64,000 bases of DNA from Agelaius tricolor (lineage: Eukaryota; Chordata; Aves; Passeriformes; Icteridae), in contig JALJCS010000016.1 of NCBI GenBank assembly GCA_023055355.1, positions 806,001-870,000 of the forward strand, in the 5' to 3' direction. This document shows positions 1-10,565 of this stretch, piece after piece (within the stretch, counting starts at the first letter, position 1; every line of letters begins with the position of its first letter). The position numbers and the translations under genes were made by a program. The notes beneath the pieces are model-generated. The model made no database searches. It had not been told where the DNA came from and saw only the letters and a list, made by a program, of their open reading frames with translations.

Positions 1-600
1 CCTCCCTCTTCTCTGGTTTCTTTCCTGGTTTCTTTGTTGGGTTCTGGGCAGGCCCTGGGAGCCCTTGGCTGTCTTGGAGCCCACCTTTCCCCTCCCCTGG
101 GTTCTGCCCTGGGTTTTGGACAGGCCCTGGGAGGCCTTGGCTCCCCTGGCTTCTCCCCAGGTTCTGGGCAGGCCCTGGGTTCTCCCCTGGGTTCTGGGCA
201 GGCCCTGGGCGCCCTTGGCTCCCCTGGGTTCTCCCCTGGGTTTTTGGCAGGCCCTGGGTTCTCCCCTGGGTTCCCCACTGTGTTCCCCCTGGGTTCTGGA
301 CAGGCCCTGGGAACCCTCAGCTCCCCTGAGTTCTCTCCCAGGTTCTGGGCAGGCCCTGGGGGCCCTTGGCTCTCCTGGGTTCCCCCCTGGGTTCTCCCCC
401 AGGTTCTGGGCAGGCCCTGGGTTCTCCCCTGGGTTCTGGGCAGGCCCTGGGGGCCCGTGCTGTCCTGGGTTCTCTCCTGGTTCTCCCACAGGTTCTGGGC
501 TGGCCCTGGGGGCCCTTGGCTCTCCTGGGTTCCCCCCTGGGTACTCCCCTGGGTTCTGGGCAGGCCCTGGGGGCCCGTGCTGTCCTGGGGTGCTTTGGCA
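1..600. repeat. Minisatellite in an upstream MORF4L1 intron
   Basis: An imperfect tandem array built on gggttctgggcaggccctgg with variable CCCTGGGTTCTCCCC and CTTGGCTCC inserts, giving units of about 24-60 bp. It produces long repetitive frames on both strands, which are not genes. It lies upstream of the first visible MORF4L1 exon and is therefore most likely intronic. Confidence 0.85.
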
Positions 601-2141
601 GCAGGGCCCTGTTTGGGGCTGTTGAAAGCCCATCTGCAGCTCCTCTGCCCTGCACCTTTGTGGTCGGGCTGGGTGCAGTGGGAGGACGCTCCCTGTGTCC
701 AGCTGACTCCAGACTTTCAGCCCTGGATCCTTCTAGAGCCTGCAGCCTGGAGTCCTGGAAAGCAGCACCAAGGAGTTTTCAGGGGCCTTGGGAGCAGTGC
801 TGGCGTTGGAAGGGAGAGCTCAGAACCTGCTCCTTGTGTGTGCTTTTGTTTGAGTCTGTTCAGGGTAACTGTTCTGCAAACTGCAGCAGCTGGTTCCAAA
901 AGCTGTGAAGCAATCTCTGATCAGATAGAAATATGTATGAAATGCAGGTTTGGGTTTAAAATAATTGCTCATCTTCTGGTAACTGGAAGCTGTAGCAGAA
1001 AAAAATGTGTAGTTAAAGCAGGCTGCCTATGCAACACCTTCTGACTCTGTTAAACGTAGCTCAGCTGAATCTCAGCTTCCAAAAGTTTATTCTACATTTC
1101 ATGGGCCTAAAATTCAGGAAACAGAGTTAATGGGTGCTTGAAAAATACAAAGGGTAACCAAGTGTTCTGGAGGGAAGATATGGTACTGAGTAACAAATTA
1201 GGGAATAACATCTGGTTGTAAATTACCTAAATGGAGTTTTAAAAAACTCTGCTTCTGTTCTAATGGTTAACCTGATTTTTATCTTGTGAATTAATTCTGT
1301 AGGGCTCCCTGATCCTCCCTGTTGGCTTTGGAAGAAAAGCCTTTCTCTTCAGTGCACCAGCCCACTGTTGGTGACTTACCCTGGGAATTGCTCCCTCTGA
1401 GGGATGAGCTTTATCCTGCACAGACTTTCAGCCTCATTTCAGCTGCTTTGCCTTTAAACAACCCCTTTATTCTCCCTATCTCCTGCCCTTCCTCAGAGCT
1501 CTGCCTGTTTCCTGGCCCTGATAAACCCAGTCCAGAGCCTGAAAACAAGAGTCATTGAGGGAATGCTGAATTTCTGAGGGATCAGGCTTGGCCTGGTAGA
1601 GTTTTATCCACCCAGTGCCCAGTTTTTGAGCAGTGGATCCAGGCTGCTCTTGGCAGGGAGCAAGCTGAGAATAAATCATGGTACTCCAGCTAAAACTGGC
1701 TGAAAATGGGTAGTAAATAGACAAAGTGCTCCAGCATCTTCCCTCTGCTGCTGCCCTGGTAAAGCTGGAGGGTTTTTTTCCATCTTTTACTGGAAGTTAA
1801 TTCAGTTTAGTGAGATTTTTCTGGGAATCCCAGCACTTTCCTTGTGCCACATTCTGTCTGAAATAAAACAGCCACAAACCTCATGTAGTTCTCCAAGAGC
1901 ACTTGGGAAGGATAAAACTTCCCAGAAATGGTGAATTCTAACCTGTTTCTTGAGGAATCTTGTGATACCATAGCCCTGAAGCCAACTTGTAGCTTGTGTT
2001 TCCTCTGTGTGTCCTTAGCTAAACACTGCCCAGGCCCCTTGAGGATTGCTCCTGCTGCTTGAAACATTTTCTGGCTTTCTGCTGTGCCTTCTTTAAGTAT
2101 CACTCTCTTGACATGTGCACTAATTTGTGTTCTTCTTGCAG
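601..2141 (+). other. MORF4L1 intron sequence, no exon recognised
   Basis: AT-richer sequence after the minisatellite. I looked for the preceding MORF4L1 exon (the segment ending in VEV before KTKK) and found none, so it must lie upstream of the window. No RNA gene or named repeat is apparent. Confidence 0.6.
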
Positions 2142-2167
2142 GAAAACAAAAAAGAACAAGCAGAAAA
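2142..2167 (+). CDS. MORF4L1: MORF4L1 coding exon (linker, KTKKNKQK)
   Basis: A 26-bp micro-exon with acceptor ttcttgcag and donor gtaagt. It enters by completing a codon with one base and leaves with one base, which joins the next exon to give [11 protein letters not shown] as in other vertebrates. Confidence 0.93.
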
Positions 2168-5100
2168 GTAAGTGTGTTTTATTTTGCATCTGAGTGGGTC
2201 TCTCTAGTGAAGGATTTGTAGCTGAAACAAGACCTTCAGCCTGCCCCAATAATTCAGTGACACCTTGTGCTGTCCCTCCTGGGCTCCTGGGGCTCTCCCT
2301 GCTCAGGAAGGGGAAGGTTCACACTTTTCTGCTTGGTACAAAATGTACTCGTTCCAGTCTGTCAGGATTTTGAGCTCTTGCAATTGCAAAGTGAAGCTGA
2401 TCTGCTGAAATAATTTCCTAACTCAAACTTGGGTTTTCTTAATGAGATGGAGACATGACACAGCTGCAGAGCTGAGCTGCTGGGTCCAAAAATTCTCCCC
2501 CAAAAATGTGACAGACTGGTGTGGTTCTAGTGCAGAAACCTCCCTCAGACAAGTGCCAGTGCAGCAGTTTAAACTGGCACAAATGGGGGACTCCCAGAAC
2601 AGAAGTAATATTTAAAACAACAACAAAAAAACCCCAACAGGAGCAAAGGTGACCTGAGAAAAATCTGAGCCTTACTTTGAAATCCTTGCCCTAAATGTTG
2701 CCTGCTGTTTTTTCTGCTGCTGTGTGTGCTGTGCACAGCTCCAGGCATTGGGGAGGGGAGCAGCACCAGCGAGACTCCCCAGCCTCCCAGGAAGAAGAGG
2801 GCTCGGGTGGATCCAACTGTTGAAAGTGTGAGTATTTTCCATTCCCTCCCAGGGATTTTGGGTGGAAAACAGAAGGGTGCTGTGCTCCCAATTAGTACCT
2901 GAGAGTAATTAGTCTGGCTTGGCTGTTCTCAGGAGGAGACGTTTATGAACAGAGTTGAAGTGAAGGTGAAGATCCCTGAAGAGCTGAAGCCATGGCTGGT
3001 GGATGACTGGGACTTGATCACCAGGCAGAAACAGGTACCTGTGGAAATCCTGCCCAGCTCTGGGGGACACCTTCCACTATCCCAGGCTGCCCAGCTTGGT
3101 TGGGGTTTTTAATGCCCAACTAAACTCTTGGAGCAGTCCTTTCCTAACCTGAATCATCTTAACCTGCTGATTTTATCCTAGAAATAGCCTGGTGAGAAAG
3201 GGTTTCAGTTCAGCTTCCAGGTATAAATGTCTGCAAGAATAAGACAAACTTTTATTCTGTTTTGCATTTGTAGCTCTTCTACCTCCCTGCCAAGAAGAAT
3301 GTGGACTCCATTTTAGAGGATTATGCAAACTACAAAAAATCCCGAGGAAATACTGATAACAAGTGAGTAGTGCTCACTGCCAGCCTTAAACACCTCCTTG
3401 GCTCTTGTTGTTGGACTTGGATTCCATGGAAAATGGAATAAGGATGTGAAACCTGACCCAGCCCCATGTCCAATGCCCTGTTCCAAGCCCAAGGTGATAG
3501 TGGTGTTCAGAAATCCTGAGGGAGTAATTCCAAATGCACGTCTGCTTTCTGCGTATGAGTTCTGCTTCCCCACTTGCCCTAAGCCTTTTCCTGAAGGAAG
3601 CTGATGAAACTTCCCAGAGAAGCCATGTGGGGTGAGCTCAGTGCCTCTGGGCTCCCTCACAGAGCCAGGGGCCAGGGAGGTGCACGAGGACTTGTAAATA
3701 CTCAGATGGGCAAAGCCAATTATTGTTTGTAATTACCCAGCAATCAGCCCTGAGCAAAACAAGGTGTGTTTACTCTGCAGGAGACTTTCCTGTTTGAAAG
3801 GGAGAACAGAAAGGGGAAGTAATTTTCTTCCATTCAAGAGGAAGCAGATTATTGACTTGTCAGGGTGTTTTAACCTGCTCTGATGTAATTGTCCTGATGC
3901 CTGTTCTAAATTTGTTGGCAGGGCGGGGTGAGGGCTCTGCTCTTCTGTCATTGCCAGGTCCTGTAGAGGCAGGGTGAGGTTGGAGGCCTGCAGGAATCTG
4001 GCAGGAGAGGCCTGGGAGGAAGGGAGCAGGTGCCTGAAATACATGGGGACTGTTCCCCTGCCCAGTGCAATTAATTCAGTATTGTCCTTTGAACATGGTG
4101 TGAGCTGGGATGAGATGTGGGTGACAGAGAAAGCTGCTGAATGTCCCCAGTGCCGCCTGTGCTTTCAGAAGGGCTGCTCCAAGTCCATCTCTGCTGTTCT
4201 TGGTTTGCCTGCATCTTGGCTCTGTTCAGAACAGCCCATTTTCCAGGGAGGTCTGGAATTGCATCCCTCCCTGTGGCTGTAGATTTTAAGGTCTCCGGAC
4301 AAATTTCCTTGCAAGGTGTGAAAGGCCATCCTGATTTTGGTGGTGTCCCCAAGCCAAGCCTCGCCCTGGAGCAGTCCTTGTTCCTTGGAGCAGGCCTTGC
4401 AGAGCTCTCTGTCCCCAGGGAGTACGCTGTCAACGAGGTGGTGGCTGGGATCAAGGAGTATTTCAATGTCATGCTGGGCACCCAGCTGCTGTACAAGTTC
4501 GAGAGGCCCCAGTACGCCGAGATCCTGGCGGATCACCCCGACGCCCCCATGTCCCAGGTCTACGGGGCCCCACACCTCCTGAGGCTCTTTGGTGAGTGCC
4601 ACCTGGGCAGGGGGGGATGGACAGCACTGGGAAGGAGTCAACTGCTTGTTTCCCCCTCTTGAGCCTGTGACAGGCGGCTCTGAAGGGAGGGCTCATTCCC
4701 TAAGGGTGGATTCATTCCCTATCCATGTACCCAAAAGGCTCAGAGCCATTGTGGGGTTTGGGATGGACATTAATTTTTGAAGTCTGGTTGGTTTGGGTGA
4801 AATTGTATAAATTGGAATAGATCCCTGGGCTGCTTTCCTGTGCTGCTGTAAGGCTGTGGGCTCACACAGTGGCTTGAAGCAGTGTTTGTGACAAGTGTCC
4901 TTGCTTCGGGCAGTGCGGATCGGAGCCATGCTGGCCTACACGCCCCTGGATGAGAAGAGTCTGGCTTTGCTCTTGAACTACTTGCATGACTTCTTAAAGT
5001 GAGTACTTGTGAGGTCTTCCAGCAAGAAAGAGAGAGGTCAGGGAGCTCAGGCTGCTGTGAGGCTGCCCCTTTTCAGTGAATTGTTGTGTAACTGGGGCCT

Positions 5101-6208
5101 GTGTGTGGGATCTTCCCCACGGCTGCAGTGAAGCCTCTCAGACTCCACTTCTCTGGTTCTGTTAATCTGCACTCCTACCCTGTCCCATCTGCTCCTTGTT
5201 GCAAAATAAATGCTTCAACATTTATTTATAGCTGCTAAAAAAAGCAGATGATAATTCCAGCAAGCTATTAAATTACACAACAGTTACTCAACAACAATTG
5301 AGCAAATGTTTAAAAAGTGATGAACTTTAGGAATGTTATTTCTGGGACAGACTGTCACCAGGGCTTTAGTGTGCTATGGTTCCCTGTAGCCGTGGGATGT
5401 TCAGGAGGGGAAACATCCTATAATAATAAAACACTTCAATGTGAAATGAGGTGAGCTTTAAGGTCCCTTCCAACCCAAATCATTCCGTGATTAGGAGCTA
5501 TTGGAAGCTGAAAGAAAAGCCTCAGTAAATCCAGGACATCTCTGCAGCAGGGCTTGACAGGAGTCAGCCTGGTAGCCAGGGGAAACCTGCCCTGGTCCTT
5601 TGGGGCAGCTGAGGTAAATGCAGGTGCTGAAGAGCTCTGGCTGTGAGGTAGAAATGTGAACCCAGTGAGCAGAAATCCTGAACCCATTCCATGAGAATCA
5701 ATGGCACACAGCCTTTACCTTTGGCCATTCCTTGTTTTGCCATCCTTCACTCAGCCCTCGAGGGTCCCTGTTTGTGCAGACAGAGCTTCCTGGTGTCCTG
5801 TTCTGTTCCTCCTTCTTTGAGCAGAGCAGTACCAGATCAATTCTTGGTACAGCAGCTGCCTGAACCTCAAATACCACCAGCTTCATCCTGTTCATCCTGA
5901 GCTGCCAGAGCTCACCTGGAGCCAGAGGTGCTTGGCAGCTCGTTTGGAATGGGATTTTTGGCTGAGCTGTCAGACCTGTAAGTGCTTGGCAGAGCTGATG
6001 GGAGCAGCTACTGTGGGACTGACTGGTGCTTCTCAAACCCTGTTGTGTGTCTGGGCATTCAGATTCACTGAAACACGGAGGGTTTGGGCAAGCAGCAATG
6101 TAATGGTTTTGTTGTTTTTGTAGATACTTAGCGAAGAATTCCTCTGCGTTGTTCAGTGCCAGCGATTACGAGGTGGCCCCTCCGGAGTACCACCGGAAGG
6201 CAGTGTAA
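2142..6208 (+). CDS. MORF4L1: MORF4L1 (MRG15), 3' half: linker and MRG domain, seven exons
   Basis: Coding exons are 2142-2167, 2739-2827, 2933-3034, 3274-3362, 4419-4591, 4914-4998 and 6124-6208; all have GT donors and AG acceptors and the phases join without a break (one partial codon plus 215 residues plus stop). The product starts in the lysine-rich linker (KTKKNKQK), continues through the basic [10 protein letters not shown] segment, a likely nuclear localisation signal, and contains the whole MRG domain from the [11 protein letters not shown] region to the C-terminal [13 protein letters not shown]. It matches vertebrate MORF4L1 as I recall it almost residue for residue. MRG15 is a nuclear chromatin reader and scaffold in NuA4/TIP60 acetyltransferase and SIN3-HDAC complexes; its MRG domain binds partners such as PALB2 and KDM5B. 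The N-terminal chromodomain exons lie before position 1. Introns exclude a MORF4L1-type retrocopy, and MORF4L2 is usually encoded by a single coding exon in mammals. Confidence 0.97.
2739..2827 (+). CDS. MORF4L1: MORF4L1 coding exon (basic nuclear-localisation segment)
   Basis: Acceptor gtgcacag, donor gtgagt. Encodes [17 protein letters not shown], then [13 protein letters not shown], the basic stretch between chromodomain and MRG domain. Confidence 0.95.
2933..3034 (+). CDS. MORF4L1: MORF4L1 coding exon (start of MRG domain)
   Basis: Exactly 34 codons in phase 0, acceptor ttctcag, donor gtacct. Encodes [18 protein letters not shown] and the [14 protein letters not shown] motif at the N-terminal edge of the MRG domain. 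Confidence 0.97.
3274..3362 (+). CDS. MORF4L1: MORF4L1 coding exon (MRG domain)
   Basis: Acceptor atttgtag, donor gtgagt. Encodes [20 protein letters not shown] and the [10 protein letters not shown] segment; the last lysine codon is split across the intron. Confidence 0.97.
4419..4591 (+). CDS. MORF4L1: MORF4L1 coding exon (MRG core)
   Basis: Acceptor gtccccag, donor gtgagt, 173 bp. Encodes the core from [20 protein letters not shown] to GAPHLLRLF, including the conserved [10 protein letters not shown] and [11 protein letters not shown] stretches. Confidence 0.98.
4914..4998 (+). CDS. MORF4L1: MORF4L1 coding exon (MRG domain)
   Basis: Acceptor cgggcag, donor gtgagt. Encodes [20 protein letters not shown] and then LNYLHDFLK; codons at both edges are split in agreement with the neighbouring exons. 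Confidence 0.98.
5437..5497 (+). mobile_element. CR1 LINE 3'-end fragment
   Basis: Contains the CR1 3' hallmark tttaaggtcccttccaaccc, followed by aatcattccgtgatt, in sense orientation. It lies in the last MORF4L1 intron. Confidence 0.75.
6124..6208 (+). CDS. MORF4L1: MORF4L1 terminal coding exon
   Basis: Acceptor tttttgtag. Encodes [20 protein letters not shown] and ends EYHRKAV with TAA at 6206-6208. Relative to the human protein as I recall it, SSAL replaces SATL; otherwise the C-terminus is unchanged. Confidence 0.98.
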
Positions 6209-6790
6209 TCCACGGAGCAAGGCTCGGATCCTGCCCACTGTCCACTCCTGCATCCTGTCCTTCACCTCCCCGTCACACAGCTCCTCACAGCTCCTGTAAA
6301 CATAGAGTGATTCAAGTTGTGTGTGTGAAGTGCAACTGCCACCTAAGTCCGGAAGATTCCTTGTTCTGCAGTGGAATCTCTTGTCCCAGGGTGGAAGCTC
6401 CGTGGTGTTCCTGGCTCGGTGTGTGCATCGCTGGGATGTAAAGGAATGTGTTCTGGTGTGTCATTGTCTGGACTCAGTGCTCGTAGGGCTGCTCTCCCCA
6501 GAGGCTCGGCCTCACTAACCTGCTTTATTCCATAGTAATGACAGACCACGAGGGCTGTGTCACCTGTCTCGGTGCTATTGACTGTCTCACTCACCCCAGT
6601 GACTTTTTGGTGTTGAAAGTTCAATGTTTGGTTCATAAATGTCTGCTTTTCATGGGGTAGTTGAAGGACTGTGACTTTTTTTTATATTCTAATGATAGGA
6701 AAATGCATTCTCATCTCGTAGTGTTTGGAAATGTTGGTCTTTCGCAGAGCTGTTTTACAGATCTGCAAATAAACTTTTTTAATTTCAAAT
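6209..6790 (+). other. MORF4L1: MORF4L1 3'UTR
   Basis: Follows the stop and runs to a canonical poly(A) signal. The end at about 6790 is inferred from the AATAAA at 6768 and the GT-rich tract after it; the exact cleavage base cannot be read from sequence. Confidence 0.8.
6768..6773 (+). terminator. MORF4L1: MORF4L1 poly(A) signal AATAAA
   Basis: AATAAA lies about 560 bp after the stop codon. A GT-rich downstream element (gtggtttctggtgtttgtgt, from about 6791) follows at the expected distance. Confidence 0.85.
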
Positions 6791-8205
6791 GTGGTTTCTG
6801 GTGTTTGTGTTTGCATCAGTCTCTGCTCTGTGAGTGTCCTGGCCAGGCTGAGCAAGGGAATGAGGGGTTTGGATCTCTTAAAGGCATTGCATGACTTGGC
6901 TCTGAATAGCTGCTCTTTGCAGGCAAAATACCAGGTTTTAATCACAGATGTTACTGCAGGAAGCCACAGTGGCCAGGGATCTGGGACCCATGCTGTCCCA
7001 GGGCTGCTCTGGGGTGGGACTGAGCCTTTCCTGCAGGGGCTGAGGGGCAGGAGGGTCCCACACGTGTCCCCAGCATGGCTGTGCCCTCCCAGCCCCGCCT
7101 GGGGTGAGGATGGGCTGGGCTGGGCTGCCCGGGGCTGAGGGAAGGTCTGAGCACATTCCCTGGACGGGAGCCCAGCAGGGTCCTGTCCCACCCTGCTGCC
7201 CTCCTGTGCTGAGCACAGCCCCCAGTGCTGCTGGGGATGGGATGGTCCAGTTGGATAAGGAGCTGTTTGAAAAAGCAGCAGGATCTGCTGTTCCATGGAA
7301 AAAGGACAATGTTGAGCAATGGGGTGAGGGGAAGTTGCCATGGAAACTGAGGCAGGGCTCGGAGCCCCTGTGGCACTTCCACGGCGGGTTCCTACTCGGA
7401 ATTCTGCTCAGGGCAGGCAGGGAGCAGGGAAAGGGGCACTGTGGGGTCCCTGCCCAGCACCAGCCTGGGGGAAGGTGGGTGCCCCTCCTGCTCCTGGTGC
7501 TGTTCTAATCGCTGCCTGCTGGCCTCAGCCTTGTTAATTAGCCACTTCTCATTATTTATCCTGGCCATTACCCGGAGCCAGGATCATGTTCCAATCTGAA
7601 CAATGGATTTATCCTTTGCCAACCACCCCAAGAGTGAAAATGGCCTTTTGCTGTTAGTGCTTGTGCTCACAGAACAGGGTTTGTACCAAGGCCTGTTGGG
7701 ATCTTCTGGTCATTGTGTTTTATGTGGGAAGGTCCCTGGGCTCCTGCTGGCAAACCAAGGTTCCCAGGGAGAGTTCACCTGGTCCTGTGTTGCCCCTCTG
7801 AGCTGGGAGCCTCTGCTCCCTCCAGCTCTTCCTGGAAAGGGTGAACTCTTCCAGGCTGGCCTGAGGCAGGAATTGTTGGCTCCTTGGTGCCCTTGGCCCC
7901 CATGGAGGCTGGGTGCGCTCATGGTTGTGGCTCCTCAGACAGGGCTGTATCCCCTGGGGAAGCTGAGGAGTTTGTAGAGCAGGAAATGAGATCTTTGCAA
8001 GGATGGACTGCTGGAGGCCAAGCCCTGTGCCCAGGAGGGGAGTCCCTGGCACAGCACGATGTGACAGAGCCTGGGGGAGCTCAGCTGGTCGAGCTCCCTG
8101 CTGGAAAAGGTGCTTTTACACATGGGAAATGATTGTTTGGGGAATCATGAGGAGCTGTGAGGAGCTGTCCCTGTCAGGGTTGACCCCGGCAGGAGGGCAG
8201 GGCTG
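6791..8205. other. Intergenic, no gene seen
   Basis: Sequence between the MORF4L1 poly(A) site and the first intergenic minisatellite. The open frames on both strands overlap one another, lack splice or family support and have GC-driven composition. Nothing in it is recognisable. Confidence 0.5.
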
Positions 8206-8290
8206 TGCCATGCCATTCCCCATGTCCCAGCCGTGCCATTCCCCATGTCCCAGCTGTGCCATTCCCCATGTCCCAGCCGTGCTGTTCCCA
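8206..8290. repeat. Short tandem repeat, about 23-24 bp, three to four copies
   Basis: Near-identical copies of gccattccccatgtcccagc in direct succession. Confidence 0.85.
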
Positions 8291-8461
8291 GTGTTTGGGC
8301 TGTGCATCCTGCCCCACGCTGTGTCCCTTTTTCCTTCCTTTGCTCCGATGTGAGGGTGGTTTCCTGTGCCGAGGGTGCGGAGGGCTGGGTCCCTCCTCGC
8401 CTGCTTTCCTGCTGCCCTTTCGAGCCTGGCCGGTGCGGCAGCGCCTGTGCCAGATGCAATC

Positions 8462-8608
8462 CCAACGCTGCTCCATCCCTGCCCTGCTGTCTTGGCACAG
8501 CCAGGAGAGGAGAGGAGGGAGCAGAGTGATCCCAAGGCTGCTCCATCCCTGCCCTGCTGCCTCGGCACAGCCAGGAGAGGAGAGGAGGGAGCAGAGTGAT
8601 CCCTGTGG
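8462..8608. repeat. 70-bp tandem duplication
   Basis: Two nearly identical copies starting with ctgctccatccctgccctgc (8468 and 8538) and containing cacagccaggagaggagagg; the period is 70 bp. Confidence 0.9.
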
Positions 8609-10150
8609 CACTGCCCCAGCTCAGCCATGGCATCTGCACAGGTGAGTGCCCCCATAACCATGTCCCAATGTCCTCCTGGCTGTGTCCTGCATGTGCCGTG
8701 TCCCTGTGCCTTGGGGTGTACTGGGAGCTGTGCCCTGCCCAGGGATCTGTGCTGGGGGGGCTTGGGGCCTCAGCCCTGACATGGCCAAGGGAAAGAGCAA
8801 GGGCTGTTGGAGCTGCTGGGGCTTCTGGAGCTCTCTGCAAGGGACAAGGAGCTTATTGCAGGGGATAAGGAGCTAACAGGTCCCAAAGCCCATTAAGGCT
8901 CCATGGGGCTCCCTGTTACCTGCAATAGGCACATGCTCACTGGGCTTTGCCACACCAGCATTATGCCAAGTCTTTGCCCCACTCCCTCCTGTTAATTATT
9001 AACTGGAATTAATGAGATGAAGGGTGGAGAGATGCAGGGAGCACTGCAGAGGCTGCTCCCCTGCCCCATCACCCCAAGGCCCTGCTGGTGCCCCCAGAGC
9101 AAAGGCAGCAGCAGAGGCTCCAGCCCCAGCGTGGCTTCTGCAGCCTGTGTGGCCTTCCTGGGTGTCAGGGAGCTGTAATCAGCTTCTCTGCAGTAAAGCA
9201 GCTTTCTGCAGCTGCCCTGGGCCATGAGCAGGGGCTGCCAGGAGCCATGTGTCCCCTTGAGGACCCTGCTGCTGGGTGGCACTATTATTTGTTTTCCCTT
9301 CCTATGGCTTCACCAGCTGCTGGAAGTTCTGGAAGGCCTTGGCCAGGCAGCACCCACTGGCAACATGAATGGGTGGAGGGTGGGAGTCCCATGGGCTCCA
9401 GTCCCTGTCCTTGGCAGGAACAGCCAGGGCAGCAGCAGGGCCAGGGAGCAGCTCTGGCTCAGCCGCTGCTCTCACCGGTAATTGGCACTGAGGGGTTGCT
9501 CAATGCAGCAGTGAAGGCTGCTGGCTAATTAGTTTATTCTCTAAAACAGCCTCTCAGTAGCAGCTCGGTGATCTGGGAAAGGCCAGGGCTGGACAGGGCT
9601 GTCATTACCTCGTTAGGCCAGCTAATGGAGCTGGGAAACACAAACCCGTGCACGCTCAGCTGTGACACAGCAGCCGTGGGTCCGTGGGGCCCTGGTGTGG
9701 TACAGGCACCCCTGGGCCTGAGGAACCTTCCCGGGGGACAGTGCCGAGCAGCTGCCCTGGCTCCTGTGACAGCCCGGGGGCACACCGAGGATCGAGGGAA
9801 TGGCTTTTCCAGAGGCCGTGCAGTGTGAGCTGGCTCGGGAGCGCTATCAGCCCCCTCCACTGCCACAATCGCTGCTTTTGTTTCTCAGCTGGGTGGGGAG
9901 TGGAAACCCGGCGTCCCTTCCCGTACAAAACAACAGGGCTTCGTTATCCAGGGCCCCAGTGCTCCACCGATGGAGCTCCCACCCTTCTTCATCCCTTCTG
10001 CTCTCTATGGAGCTCTCCATGGAAACGGGATCGGCATCATTCCCGCCAGTCCCATAGCCATGCTGGGTTAGCAGGGCTGGGGCTCCGAGCTGGCACCAGA
10101 ACAGCTGTGCCCTCCCTGGCCCGAGAGGCTGCCCTGATCCCTGTGCCCTC
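8609..10150. other. Intergenic, no gene seen
   Basis: GC-rich single-copy sequence without a recognisable exon. A Kozak-like ATG at 8629 followed at once by a consensus donor is discussed under rejected items. No RNA gene is seen. Confidence 0.45.
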
Positions 10151-10565
10151 CCCGGACTGAGAGGATGCCCCGGTCCCTGTTCTCTCCCGCATTGAGAGGA
10201 TGCCCCGGTCCCTGTTCTCTCCCCGCACTGAGAGGATGCCCCGGTCCCTGTTCTCTCTGCATTGAGAGGATGCCCCGGTCCCTGTTCTCTCTCTGCATTG
10301 AGAGGATTCCCGGTCCCTGTTCTCTCTCTGCATTGAGAGGATTCCCGGTCCCTGTTCTCTCCCCGCACTGAGAGGATGCCCCGGTCCCTGTGCCCTCCCT
10401 GATCTAAGAGGATGCCCCGGTCCCTGTTCTCTCCCTGCATTGAGAGGATGCCCCGGTCCCTGTTCTCTCTCTGCATTGAGAGGATGCCCCGGTCCCTGTT
10501 CTCTCTCTGCATTCAGAGGATGCCCCGGTCCCTGTTCTCTCCCCGCATTGAGAGGATGCTCTGTG
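10151..10565. repeat. Minisatellite, about 35-bp unit, about 12 copies
   Basis: The unit is built on gagaggatgccccggtccct followed by GTTCTCTCCCCGCATT. Copies differ at a few bases (bcc/ttcc, CTCTGC/CCCGC), so it is an older or interrupted array. Long minus-strand frames over it are repeat read-through. Confidence 0.93.

Noticed and set aside
34..1044. 336-codon + strand open frame
   Set aside because: Its first two thirds are minisatellite units in translation and the rest has no motif. It lies in or near a MORF4L1 intron.
2142..6208. MORF4L1 processed pseudogene or MORF4L2
   Set aside because: Six introns with intact splice sites and an unbroken frame show a functional MORF4L1 locus rather than a retrocopy.
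8629..8650. Kozak-like gccATGG followed by five codons (MASAQ) and a CAG/GTGAGT donor, possibly a hidden first exon
   Set aside because: No promoter-like context, no recognisable acceptor partner or downstream exon, and the peptide is too short to judge. RNA reads spliced from 8643 would revive it.
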